DNA from: Unio delphinus
Taxonomy: Eukaryota; Mollusca; Bivalvia; Unionida; Unionidae
Direction: 5' to 3'
DNA: 64,000 nt
Assembly (NCBI GenBank): GCA_029339505.1
Contig: JAQISU010000170.1
Coordinates: 1,236,001-1,300,000 of the forward strand
In this document: in pieces, positions 49,701 to 55,084 of the stretch
How positions within the stretch are numbered: the first letter of the stretch is position 1
How the letters are laid out: every line of letters begins with the position of its first letter
Notes under the pieces: model-generated
Seen by the model: only the letters and a program-made list of their open reading frames with translations
The model's database searches: none
What the model was told of the DNA's origin: nothing
Program-made: the position numbers and the translations under genes

Positions 49701-49801
49701 TCAGGACGAATACTCCAGTTCATGCTATACACTGTCCATGGTGCCTCGTACTTGTAAATCTCCTTCCGTTTTGGGGGAGGCTGAGCAGGTAGAGCACACA
49801 T
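13557..49801 (-). CDS. DCAF7: DCAF7 (WDR68/HAN11)-type WD40 scaffold protein, complete
   Basis: Eight exons give a 347-residue WD40 protein (the vertebrate protein is about 342) matching DCAF7 almost end to end. In animals it is a nuclear and cytoplasmic beta-propeller scaffold for DYRK1A/1B and HIPK2 kinases and a candidate CUL4-DDB1 substrate receptor. Family blocks are [110 protein letters not shown] and the C-terminal [17 protein letters not shown]. All seven coding introns are GT-AG and every phase agrees (0,0,0,0,1,0,1). The first ATG gives [18 protein letters not shown]; the extra N-terminal residues are mainly Pro-rich. The 5' leader appears spliced just upstream of the ATG. The coding sequence is undamaged despite heavy transposon load in its introns, so the gene is expected to be functional. 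Confidence 0.97.
14990..15193 (+). mobile_element. SINE, family A
   Basis: Plus-strand copy with 'ggccaatgtgggcatgtgag', 'catgggtcagtggttcttcc', 'ccaccatgtatagcctatca' and the 3' end 'attaaaccctacaacaac'. The head is degenerate. Confidence 0.75.
15414..17324. mobile_element. Non-autonomous hAT-type DNA transposon
   Basis: The element is bounded by inverted ends 'catagctgccaaccc' and, read inward from the right, 'atagctgccaactg'. Both sides carry the exact 8-bp direct repeat CTGTTAGT (15406-15413 and 17325-17332), the target-duplication length of hAT transposons. No transposase frame is apparent. A second element with related ends is nested at about 15858-16666. Confidence 0.75.
15858..16666. 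mobile_element. Second DNA transposon nested in the hAT element
   Basis: Inverted ends are 'catacatgccaacccc' on the left and, read inward from the right, 'tacatgccaacc'. The flanks 'gtgaaaaa' and 'aggaaaaa' match at six of eight positions, a possible decayed 8-bp duplication. The ends share the GCCAAC core with the host element. Confidence 0.6.
17925..18042 (-). CDS. DCAF7: DCAF7 coding exon 7
   Basis: 118 bp from AG/GTGATC to GCAG/GTAAAT, encoding [32 protein letters not shown] and CT plus one base of the next codon. Confidence 0.96.
18043..21320 (-). other. DCAF7 intron 6
   Basis: A 3.3-kb AT-rich intron. Its one distinct feature is the tandem array at 18455-19135. The rest (19136-21320) shows no element or gene that I can support. 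Confidence 0.85.
18455..19135. repeat. Tandem array of about 107-bp units rich in catgtcatgt
   Basis: Five to six units follow the pattern 'tctctatccattttaaagta' then 'cactacatcatgtc', 'ttccttattaaacaacacaa', 'catcatgtcatgtttcaaga' and 'tcattaattaatta'. Some units are shortened to about 47 bp, so the array has a nested structure. Confidence 0.9.
21321..21472 (-). CDS. DCAF7: DCAF7 coding exon 6
   Basis: 152 bp from AAAG/GTGCTG to GAG/GTAGGT. It encodes [40 protein letters not shown] and [10 protein letters not shown], a WD repeat with its DLRHLEH turn intact. Confidence 0.97.
21473..23500 (-). other. DCAF7 intron 5
   Basis: A 2.0-kb intron containing a hAT transposase relic around 22200-22610. 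The flanking AT-rich parts show nothing else. Confidence 0.85.
22200..22610 (-). pseudogene. hAT transposase C-terminal relic
   Basis: The minus strand contains a decayed frame with [20 protein letters not shown] followed by [13 protein letters not shown]. This is the style of the dimerisation region of hAT transposases and hAT-derived zinc-finger proteins (CER-FS ... RNRL ... LM-I-LE). Stops and frame breaks surround it. No termini were located. Confidence 0.5.
23501..23633 (-). CDS. DCAF7: DCAF7 coding exon 5
   Basis: 133 bp from TTTCAG/ACTGGT to GTGG/GTGAGT. It encodes [40 protein letters not shown] and FASV plus one base of the next codon. Confidence 0.97.
24603..25047 (+). pseudogene. 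Unidentified coding-like stretch antisense in DCAF7 intron 4
   Basis: Two overlapping open stretches (24603-24878 and 24865-25047) lie in different frames, with one base of overlap of reading sense around 24870, as after a frameshift. The first contains a basic segment ([19 protein letters not shown]) and then [20 protein letters not shown] do not recognise the family and see no termini or splice borders. A transposon-encoded remnant is the simplest guess. Confidence 0.25.
25327..26038 (-). repeat. Tandem array of decayed copies of the exon 4 3' end plus donor site
   Basis: Directly downstream of exon 4 in transcript sense are about eight units of roughly 75-85 bp. Each resembles the last 45 bp of exon 4 (coding [13 protein letters not shown]) plus the first 30 bp of the intron. 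The best copy (around 25640-25720) reads [13 protein letters not shown] followed by GGTAAGC. Another has GAGGTAAGG, and others have lost the GT. Units are joined by 'ctgctggtagaaaaaggaat'-like spacers, read on the minus strand. No copy has a convincing polypyrimidine acceptor, so they are probably not spliced in. The conserved coding exon is the source and the array is derived. Confidence 0.8.
26039..26152 (-). CDS. DCAF7: DCAF7 coding exon 4
   Basis: 114 bp from TACAG/AACAAG to GAG/GTAAGT, encoding 38 residues: [38 protein letters not shown]. Its 3' third is the source of the downstream tandem array. Confidence 0.97.
27417..27556 (+). mobile_element. SINE, family A, 3' truncated
   Basis: Plus-strand copy with 'gatcactgccatctcaattc', 'ggccaatgtgggtatatgag' and 'cgtgggtcggtggttctttt'. 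The normal 3' half is missing. Confidence 0.7.
28185..28356 (-). mobile_element. SINE, family A, cut by the DIRS-like element
   Basis: Degenerate minus-strand copy ('ttataggctatacataacag', 'gcaagctgtctcacata'). It stops within the head sequence exactly where the DIRS-like terminus begins. The remaining head is not found on the far side of that element. Confidence 0.6.
28357..28570. repeat. DIRS-like element, left inverted terminal repeat (3' end in transcript sense)
   Basis: From 'cccaatcacattactttagg' onward it is the inverted match of 35095-35260, through 'gatattagcctgctacctcg', 'agacgaaaattcgtctttcc' and 'cgcccgttaggtgtcgcttc', with very few differences. Its outermost 40 bp or so are specific to this end and are repeated in inverted form in the internal complementary region. 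Confidence 0.85.
28621..28715. repeat. DIRS-like internal complementary region
   Basis: The first half ('gtgattgggtaagtattctc' and 'ggagaaacataatttactaa') is the inverted copy of the outer left end (28357-28415). The second half ('ttctcctttgaatacgttcc' then 'ccaatcacattactttagg') is the inverted copy of the outer right end (35245-35286). The two halves meet at about 'ttgct'. This head-to-tail joining of both outer ends is the known hallmark of DIRS elements, in which the region templates completion of the ends through a circular intermediate. Confidence 0.8.
28940..29640 (-). pseudogene. DIRS-like tyrosine recombinase, broken
   Basis: The region at 29301-29492 encodes [20 protein letters not shown], matching the first catalytic Arg motif of DIRS/Ngaro-type recombinases. 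Further on (28960-29060) the tail [20 protein letters not shown], then [12 protein letters not shown], resembles the C-terminal segment. The expected nucleophile Tyr in the S-F-Y-L context is not conserved. Stops interrupt the frame, and an A-rich run (T-run on the plus strand, 29616-29638) separates it from the upstream part. Confidence 0.6.
29668..30700 (-). pseudogene. DIRS-like RNase H and linker region, broken
   Basis: Two overlapping frames (30279-30651 and 29668-30297) read as one protein after a frameshift near 30290. The first gives the RNase H: an acidic residue in LSEITAV and an Asp in MSDNIVV. The second gives [20 protein letters not shown] and [15 protein letters not shown], the standard post-RNase H segment of DIRS polyproteins, then a helical region leading to the recombinase. 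Confidence 0.7.
30960..31265 (-). pseudogene. DIRS-like reverse transcriptase palm fragment
   Basis: The minus strand gives [15 protein letters not shown] (about 31234-31275), then VYLDDILQ with the YLDD box at 31154-31165, then HLGVEFLP. These are fingers-palm motifs of DIRS/LTR-type reverse transcriptases. Stops follow. The segment before YQF, which should hold the first catalytic Asp, is missing; the sequence passes directly from gag-like text into the palm, which points to an internal deletion. Confidence 0.65.
31283..31621 (-). pseudogene. Gag-like C-terminal segment of the DIRS-like element
   Basis: An open frame reading [20 protein letters not shown], then [20 protein letters not shown] and DLIRRDACM. 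The AN-D-IRRDA text is in the style of DIRS gag C-termini. Identification rests mainly on position, between the repeat-rich ORF and the RT. Confidence 0.5.
31796..33994 (-). pseudogene. Gag-like ORF of the DIRS-like element with 27-residue tandem repeats
   Basis: Three overlapping minus-strand frames (33994-32765, 32990-32181, 32593-31796) form one broken ORF with two frame changes. The central part is a low-complexity array of about 27 residues per unit built on [20 protein letters not shown], six to seven good copies at 33330-33830 and degenerate ones at 32470-32700. The C-terminal part is acidic and Pro-rich ([20 protein letters not shown]). No zinc knuckle is seen. GC content is clearly higher than in the flanks. 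Confidence 0.6.
32450..33890. repeat. 81-bp coding minisatellite in the gag-like region
   Basis: The unit, read on the plus strand, contains 'gatggacggccggtgccgg', 'ttgatgccggctggaaggtc' and 'gaccggtgccatttgggctg', with 81-bp spacing. Since 81 is a multiple of three, several frames on both strands stay open across it; the antisense frames at 33339-33854 are artefacts of this. Confidence 0.85.
34085..34880. repeat. Satellite-like higher-order repeat in the DIRS-like leader
   Basis: About five monomers of 140-170 bp alternate as A-B-A-B plus a diverged fifth. A and A' (from about 34110 and 34408) are nearly identical over 'attcagcatattattaattc' and 'accgttattaacggagtagt', 298 bp apart. B and B' share 'cgctattaccataaccgtaa'. 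Each monomer holds 'aaagcaca' and an 'aacgg' box. It lies between the right terminal repeat and the gag-like ORF. Confidence 0.85.
35095..35286. repeat. DIRS-like element, right inverted terminal repeat (5' end in transcript sense)
   Basis: Inverted match to the left terminal repeat ('gaagcgacacctaacgggcg', 'gaaagacgaattttcgtctt', 'cctaaagtaatgtgattggg'). Its outer end 'gaacgtattcaaaggagaag' is specific to this side and recurs in inverted form in the internal complementary region. Confidence 0.85.
35287..38345 (-). pseudogene. LINE relic (CR1/L2/Jockey-like), endonuclease-RT linker and RT
   Basis: After removal of the transposon at 35630-37650, the minus strand reads as the linker and RT of a CR1/L2/Jockey-type LINE. 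Blocks are [74 protein letters not shown] and a decayed form of the [13 protein letters not shown] box near 35330. Stops are frequent. The sequence ends at the DIRS-like terminus, before the catalytic ADD box, and the missing part is not found on the far side of that element. Confidence 0.75.
35630..37650. mobile_element. 2.0-kb DNA transposon, superfamily unassigned, inserted in the LINE relic
   Basis: A perfect 14-bp inverted repeat GGGGTTTCACGGTT (35631-35644) / AACCGTGAAACCCC (37637-37650) bounds the element. Direct repeats CTATA flank it (35625-35629 and 37651-37655), a likely 5-bp target duplication with one extra A on the left. LINE reading continues across the empty site. The interior is very AT-rich and has no transposase frame, so the copy is non-autonomous. 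Confidence 0.75.
38467..38565 (-). CDS. DCAF7: DCAF7 coding exon 3
   Basis: 99 bp from TTTCAG/AAAGGT to AAT/GTAAGT, 33 residues: [33 protein letters not shown]. Confidence 0.97.
39110..39425. mobile_element. Solo DIRS-type terminal unit, diverged
   Basis: It aligns collinearly and in the same orientation with 28357-28690: 'tgatcacattat', 'ctctgctacctc', 'agacaaaggg', 'aaggatgcttgcatt', 'gtaatgtgatcaggtaag' and 'gaagaaaca'. No DIRS coding sequence adjoins it, so the terminal repeat plus its inverted end exists here as an independent unit of about 310 bp. Confidence 0.55.
39812..40137. mobile_element. MITE with TA target sites, Tigger/pogo-type ends
   Basis: Inverted ends are 'cagtcctacccatttatga' on the left and, read inward from the right, 'cagtcctacccacttatatt'. 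TA flanks both sides (39810-39811 and 40138-40139). Interior blocks such as 'aagggcttctgtcgacatgt' recur in the pogo-type element at 52239-53680, which is its likely autonomous relative. Confidence 0.8.
40411..41662 (-). mobile_element. piggyBac remnant with TTAA target sites
   Basis: TTAA flanks both ends (40411-40414 and 41659-41662), with inverted tips CCCTTT / AAAGGG, the piggyBac signature. On the minus strand from about 41302 there is an N-terminal transposase-like frame, [20 protein letters not shown], continuing through [20 protein letters not shown] with stops. The catalytic DDD domain is missing, so it is an internally deleted copy. Confidence 0.75.
42920..44213 (+). pseudogene. pogo/POGK-like transposase, broken
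   Basis: From ATG 42920 the frame starts [20 protein letters not shown], a psq-type helix-turn-helix, then [20 protein letters not shown] and [20 protein letters not shown] (CENP-B-type DNA binding). The DDE domain keeps its three acidic positions: NMDETPMFF (Asp at 43346-43348), [10 protein letters not shown] (43668-43670) and [15 protein letters not shown] (43776-43778). It ends in a Ser/Glu/Asp-rich acidic tail at TGA 44211-44213. Three lesions inactivate it: roughly 35-40 residues missing between the two DNA-binding helices, a frameshift in the T/A run at about 43361-43370, and an in-frame TGA at 43716-43718 that looks like CGA decay. These transposases cut and paste their own element at TA. 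Confidence 0.88.
44585..44638. repeat. Poly-G tract
   Basis: Interrupted run of more than 45 G with a few A, inside the right end of the pogo element. Runs of this kind are prone to sequencing and length error. Confidence 0.9.
45459..45560 (-). CDS. DCAF7: DCAF7 coding exon 2
   Basis: 102 bp from CGTCAG/GTTCAG to GGG/GTAAGT, 34 residues: [34 protein letters not shown]. Confidence 0.97.
45854..46882. repeat. 514-bp segment duplicated in tandem
   Basis: The copies (45854-46367 and 46368-46882) are almost identical, with about six differences such as 'tcacatatcttcgc' versus 'tcagatatctttgc'. They hold no gene, and matching open frames in both copies (46006-46203 and 46525-46716) are incidental. 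Confidence 0.95.
47319..47545 (+). mobile_element. SINE, family A
   Basis: Most complete plus-strand copy: head 'cctagcaaccgagtggttta', 'ggatcgctgccatctcacct', a degenerate B-box-like 'ggttccagtctc', then 'gcgggtatgtgagaaagctt', 'cgtgggtcggtggttct', and the end 'taaaccctacaacaacag'. The head is tRNA-like but weak. Confidence 0.8.
48237..48592. repeat. Three tandem units of 116-119 bp
   Basis: Units start 'ctgtagaagttacaccccac' and end 'ttcattgataagttaaa'. They are nearly identical; the middle one lacks 'tc' in 'agactctgag'. Confidence 0.95.
49110..49375 (+). mobile_element. tRNA-derived SINE, family B, with inverted A-box segment
   Basis: It has a good B box (AGTTCGATCCC), then 'gtcataccaaaaacttataa', 'cagctgcctcac', 'cccggtgttaggataatgtg' and 'gggacatcatgc'. 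The A-box segment at 49129-49158 reads as the inverse of the normal head: its reverse complement contains CCTAGTGGTTAGAGCATTC. The other copy (54149-54414) has this part in the normal orientation. Confidence 0.75.
49649..49801 (-). CDS. DCAF7: DCAF7 coding exon 1
   Basis: 153 bp from ATG (49799-49801) to AAA/GTAAGG, 51 residues. The start [20 protein letters not shown] is the only ATG in frame before the conserved [15 protein letters not shown] block, and the frame upstream is closed by the leader. Confidence 0.95.
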
Positions 49802-49837
49802 GGTGCTTAGTGTTTTCTAGATATATCAAGCTTCCAC
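49802..49837 (-). other. DCAF7 5' UTR next to the ATG, with likely splice acceptor
   Basis: On the minus strand, TTTTGCAG precedes GTGGAAGC 36 bp upstream of the ATG, a credible acceptor. The first, non-coding exon would then lie further right. Two good donors on that strand are ACAG/GTATGTAAG at about 58493 and CTAG/GTAAGC at about 58860. Which one is used, if either, cannot be told from sequence alone. Confidence 0.45.
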
Positions 49838-51089
49838 CTGCAAAATAGATACTACATGTATGAGAAAACGAAGAAATAAAATAATATGCATTTGAATGAG
49901 TCATTTCAGAATAGAATCTTTTACAAAATATATGCACATGTATTTACAGTAGATGCTTATCATGGAATTGTATAAATTCTTTTATTTATCAAATACATGT
50001 ACTCGGGTTTAATTTTTTTGTGTACAATGATATACGAGGGTGATTTATGTACATTGTAGAAAGATTTTGAAATAGTGAGTTCAGTTCATCCTATCATCCT
50101 ATGCCGCATATGCAAAGTGCTTTTGATGGTAAGAATCAAATGCTTTCAGCACACCAATGATATCTGTGTATAAATACCTCCTAGTAGGTACAAATCTTTA
50201 CATTATGGAACATCTTGTCTGTGAGCAGTTTACTTTCAGAACTTGCACATCTCAAGTTGTAGAGGTATATGTGTTATTTATTAATTTCTTGTGTATAACT
50301 TATAACTACTGTACTACCATGTTTGTTTTTGTATATTTCTATGTAGCTGTAAAATGCAAATATTTTCTATTCTTGTTTGTGACTTAGTAAGAGATTTATA
50401 TTAGCAACATAAAGTTGCATTTTTAAGAAACATTTAGTACTGTAGAATTCTTATCTGGGAAGGTTCACATCTGAACATGTGTATTGTTTTGTAATTATTG
50501 TGGCGATAATGTAATTTGTATAGCTTAACGTATATAATAATGTCATTACATTTTATCATAGATGCCCATGTCACGTGTAGTACATGGTGTTAGATGTATT
50601 TTCAGCTGACCAGTGTGATCAGCTGTAGAGGTGACACGAGTGAACAACATGTAGAGCTGACCAGATTGATCTGAGTTACCGGAGTCGACGAAGTATCAGC
50701 TGCTGAGCTAAACATAGAAGTCGACCAAAGCAGCTGTGAAGCTGAACCAATGAAGCTGTATAGCTAAATAAAGTGTAGAAAGTGATTGGTCATTGCTGAC
50801 CATGATTGGTAGGTGCTGATTGCTTGATTGACCAACATGGAGCACTGACGGCTTGATCAACCAGCATTACAGGTAGCAGAGTGTGCTGGTGATGGAGGGT
50901 GTAACACCATATATGTAATCTTCTAGCAGTGGGCTGATTTTGGGGATTTTTAAAACCCAGTGTGTTTTTGGGACTGTCAAGGTAATTTGTATATCTGTCC
51001 CTTTTGTTTACATAATTTCACTATTTGAGTAAAACACACAATTGTGCCAGTTTTGTTGCTAGATTTCACCATCGTATTAAATTTTTAAA
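49838..51089. other. Region upstream of DCAF7, unclassified
   Basis: AT-rich sequence without a supported gene. The part 50560-50900 is rich in short 'agctga' and 'gtgacc'-like motifs and ends in 'ggagggtgtaacacc'; it could be an old repeat, but no paired end was found. Confidence 0.4.
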
Positions 51090-51332
51090 ACTTTTTCCAG
51101 GTACCACATGCTCAAAAGCAGGAATTTGTAAAACTTCTTCACTAAATGCATAGTAAAGTACAACGGAATGCTTGTTCTGGGCCTCTACAAACCAATCAAA
51201 TATAGTTTTACAAGCAGTCATGACTTAAGTCTAGTTGAAGTAATAGGATGTGTACATTGTTGCTAACATTGAAAACAACTTTATTCACGACAAGCACTAC
51301 GAGACATTAATGACTAGAACTTTAAGGGTTAA
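51090..51332 (-). mobile_element. Solo piggyBac terminus
   Basis: It matches the right end of the element at 52137-54121 over 'aaaccaatcaaatatagttt' and 'caagcactacgagacat', and ends in 'actttaagggttaa' with the TTAA at 51329-51332. No partner end lies to the left. Confidence 0.65.
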
Positions 51333-52136
51333 GTGATATTTATCAAAGAGGTGTCAAATTGTTTACTTTGTTGAGATCACATGACTATTGGGCTTCTCAT
51401 GCCAATGACATGCAGGCTGCAAGATTTGTGTAGTCATATGACTAGTAATGCAAATGTCGACTTCCAGGTCAAATTTCATCAATGATGTAGTGTCATTTCA
51501 TTGTCAGTGGATTAACGACAGAACGAATGCTACACTAAAAAATTCTGAGAAAATAAATCATGATCCTATCGAATTCATGCAGGTTTTTCTTGATGAAGAT
51601 TTTGCTAGGTCCGCTAACAAACATCTAACGTATGCCTAGTCCCACAATATAAAACATATCAAATGTTATTCAAGTTATAGTGATGTCTTACTGTTGAAAT
51701 AACAGTCTTGTATAGCATGTTCTAATGTCAGTTGACATTATAATGTTTAGCAGCCCATACTGACACTGTTAAAAAAACTGATATGTAATTAATATACTTA
51801 TTGTGTAGATTTTATCCCGATGGAATCAAAATCTGACACTACCTAATGTTCAGATTTTCATGTTCTGTTGACATACATTTAAATTTTTTTAACAGAGACG
51901 GTAGGTGAGGTATGCCAAAGTATGTTCATGTAAAAGAATATGTTTCTTCAACAAAACAAAACATTGCTTATAGTTCCAATGGGCATAATATATTCGTACT
52001 CCATATTTAAAGAATAATACTTCGACTTAACGCTATTTCATCTATCCTGGCGTCGATCTCTTTCCTGCAGTAAAATTAAACGCTGGCCAACAAAACCTGA
52101 AAACTGGTCCTTTGTTTGTTTGTTTGATTAGGATTT
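51333..52136. other. No recognised feature
   Basis: AT-rich sequence; a short open frame at 51448-51639 has no recognisable content. Confidence 0.4.
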
Positions 52137-52238
52137 TTAACCCTTAAAGTGCTGCATTGTTTTGCAGTACAAGGTCCCTCAGTGCTGAATTGTTTCAGGG
52201 GAGAAATGAAGAAAACTGTAGTCTTTAAATTGCATGTA

Positions 52239-53680
52239 CAGTCCTACACATTTATGTCGACATCCTTATGCCTGAGGAAATACTGTCCACATAGGTGGAC
52301 CAGGATGTTGAGATGGGGGGTGGGGGTTGTTGTTGAAAAAAGATAAAAGTTAAAATTCGGCAGCAAAAGGTGACCCGTCGTCAGTGAATAGCATTTACAC
52401 TCTGAGAAAACAATGGAAATTTTAAGTACATGAACACAGAATCAGTGTGAAATACATTTGCATATTGACAAATTACATTTTGGTTACCTTTGTGTAGTAA
52501 AATCCAAATTAAAATATTGCATCAATCACATCCTGATACGAAAAACATTACGATATTCAATGTCAGCATTAGCACATGGTTGGACAGTTGTTATTTACAT
52601 GCTTCATGTACATGTACTTAAATTGGCCTAGATTTTGGTCAGTCTGTTCCCATCTTATTGAGGCTACCAAGGGGATGGCGCTATTCACAGGGAAGTGAAA
52701 AACTGTCAACAGTATGTGTATTCTCCACAAATACTTTTGTATCTGATGTTATGACAAACATTAAAGCGACTAAACCAACCACTTGTTGCAGCGAAGTTCT
52801 CCACACTAAGTTTATTCCCAAATGCTTCATTGAACCATTTTGATGCTTCCTCCACGTCTTCAAATGTAGCAGTCTTTTGCTTCTTCCTTTGGGGAGCCCA
52901 GTTACCTTCAACATTGTCTTTCTTCATAGACTCAGCAGCTTTCATCCTTCCTGAACGGGTGTTATTTTAAGTGAAAAAATTTCACAGACCTCTTTGCGAG
53001 ATGCTCATCCCTCAATTTTCTTAACAGCCATAGACATATATTTAGTTTCCAGAGATTGTAAATTTAATTTACGTTTTACACTGCTGTTGGTAGCCATCGT
53101 AAATGTAAATAAAGTTAAAAACAAAACTTTCACTGAAAAAAAAACCTTGTTTTAATCACTGATTACTTTCAAAGGTCTCGGAAACGCGTAATCCGTATTT
53201 TCACGCAATTTTTATATCTGGGATTCAGAAAATCACGTATACAGAAGTCCTCTGTACACATCGATTTCCTGGATGGCAAATTTAAGGGCTTGCTAGTCCT
53301 GCTGCGAATTTGGTGGCTGAAAGACCCACAGATGTACATGTTGTCATTGTAAGAGTACATCTGAAGAACATGACCCACAATCTAAGCAGCAAGATCAAAG
53401 GCTTAACTAGCTGCAGAGTGGTGAGAAAATGTGCTGCTATGTTGTTTTTATTTTTATCCGACCGCAACATTAAAGCCTGGCGGCAAGATCAACTAATTGT
53501 TGAACAAAGTATGGGTCAGAACTGGCAGCTTGTCCACATAAATGGTTAGAAAACAAAAGATTTGTTAAAGCTGGGACCAAGGGCTTCTGTCAACATGTAT
53601 GTTGATCTTTTATCTTGACGTCGACATAAGCATGATAATTTGATAGCAATAGTAGACCAAGGGACTGGGACTTCAAGCGA
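52239..53680 (-). mobile_element. pogo/Tigger-type element, right end lost
   Basis: The left tip 'cagtcctacacatttatgtc' follows TA and matches the MITE at 39812. Interior blocks near 53530-53670 ('gggcttctgtcaacatgtat') also match it. The final tip is missing; the sequence passes back to piggyBac text at about 53680, where 'gcatgta' occurs at both borders, which suggests loss of the end by recombination at that short match. Confidence 0.65.
52706..53100 (-). pseudogene. pogo/Tigger-type transposase N-terminal remnant
   Basis: The minus strand starts MATNSSVKRKLNLQSLETKY (from about 53098) with a degenerate psq-type helix-turn-helix. After a gap it continues MKAAESMKKDNVEGNW, then QRKKQKTATFEDVEEASKWF and GWFSRFNVCHNIRYKSICGE. 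The last matches the 'GWL-RF--RHNI--K-VCGE' block of Tigger-type (TIGD) CENP-B domains. The DDE domain is not seen. Confidence 0.65.
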
Positions 53681-54148
53681 GCATGTACATCCGACTCCAG
53701 TTCCACATAAATTCCTGGCTCAAAATCATTCATGGATATTTCCATCAATACCTTGCTTGCTCCAATAATGTAATTTTTCTCAAATTATTCAAAATCATTA
53801 TTAGCATCACTATCAGAAGTGAGTATTTGTTGCAAGAAATCGCCTTCGTATTCAGCATCGGCCATTTTAGCTCTGCACAAGTACTATGTGTTTAAAAGCA
53901 AGTATTTGCAAAATTTCATCGTTAAATGTCAAGTACTGCAGAATGCTTGCTCTGGGCCTTTTAAAACCAATCAAATATAGTTTTACAGGCATTTATAACA
54001 AGATGAAGTTATAGAATGCGATCATTGTTGCTTACCTCGAAAACAACTATAGTCGCAACAAGCACTACGGGACATCGAACAACAGCGCGACTATTGTCGC
54101 AACTAGCACTCTAAGGGTTAATGCAGCTTCAACAATTTTTCAATCATA

Positions 54149-54414
54149 CCGCCATGATGTCTGCAGTGAGGCAGATTATAGTGATGTCTAGCGCTGGGGC
54201 ATCATGCCGCAGACATGTAGCATGATGTCCCACCCAGTCACATTATCCTGACACCAGGCCGACCAGCCCTAACACTAACCTCTTAATGCTGAGCGTCAAT
54301 TGAGGCAGCTGTTAGTACCATTTTTGTAAGTCTTTGGTATGACTTAGACAGGGATTGAACCCACGACCTCCCGCTTCCACGGTGGATGCCCCAACCACTA
54401 GGCCACCGGAGTGG
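54149..54414 (-). mobile_element. tRNA-derived SINE, family B
   Basis: On the minus strand it has a good A box (TGGCCTAGTGG) and B box (GGTTCAATCCC) 30 to 40 bp apart, followed by 'aagtcataccaaagacttac', 'cagctgcctcaattgac' and a tail with 'ggataatgtgactgggtggg'. Both boxes are intact, in contrast to the copy at 49110. Confidence 0.85.
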
Positions 54415-55076
54415 TTGAAAACTGGTCCATTTGCTTGTGTAAGAATTTGAATTTCATAGGAAAAATACATAAAAGTCTGACTAATACATTATTACCAGAG
54501 ATCTCGGAAATGCTTAATTATGCATATTTGGATGCATATTTTTTATCTGCGGCGCAGAAAATCTCACACGCAGGAGTCCTCCGTACTCACGTTTTTTTTG
54601 CGGGGGGTGGCGAATGGCTTTCTTTTTGTGGCTTTTTTCTTTTGCAAACACGAAAGATTTGCGGCACAAAAAATATGCTGCAATCACTATGAAAAATGAG
54701 GCAATGCTTTCATTTGAGTTTGTTGCTTTCTTTGAGCAAAGGTCATCGGCTTGCTTTGACAATGGTGCATTTGTTATTGAAGGCACCGATAAAGGATCCA
54801 GTGGAATGACCTAACAAAATACCAGTTTGTTATTGCTGCAGCAACATCAGATAATTGTAGAACGTTGAGACAGATTTGTTTTATTTGTTGAGTATATATC
54901 AGTGCTTCAAATGTAGTCAGTTTTCTTTGAAGTGTCAGCAAAACTATTTTTTCTTCCATCAGGTATTTTCTTTTCAAATTAGTGTCATCTGATTGACTGT
55001 ACTCATTTCTGCCTTCAGAGGTGTTGGATTTTAACTAGTTAGTTGCATAGTTATTTTGATTAAAATACAACATACA
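54415..55076. mobile_element. Repeat fragment related to interiors of nearby transposons
   Basis: 54500-54600 resembles 53160-53280 ('agatctcggaaatgc', 'gcaggagtcctccgtac'). 54640-54920 is an inverted, diverged copy of 55880-56110 ('gcaaaggtcatcggcttgct', 'aacatcagataattgta'). No termini are visible. Confidence 0.5.
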
Positions 55077-55084
55077 GTAAAAAG

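Larger units (their letters stand above)
52137..54121 (-). mobile_element. piggyBac-type element with a pogo-type element inserted
   Basis: TTAA at 52137-52140 and 54118-54121, with inverted tips CCCTTAAAGTGCT and, from the right, CCCTTAGAGTGCT. Near the right end the minus strand starts a transposase-like frame, MADAEYEGDFLQQILTSDSD, broken by stops. The catalytic part is absent. Most of the interior is the pogo-type insertion at 52239-53680. Confidence 0.75.
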
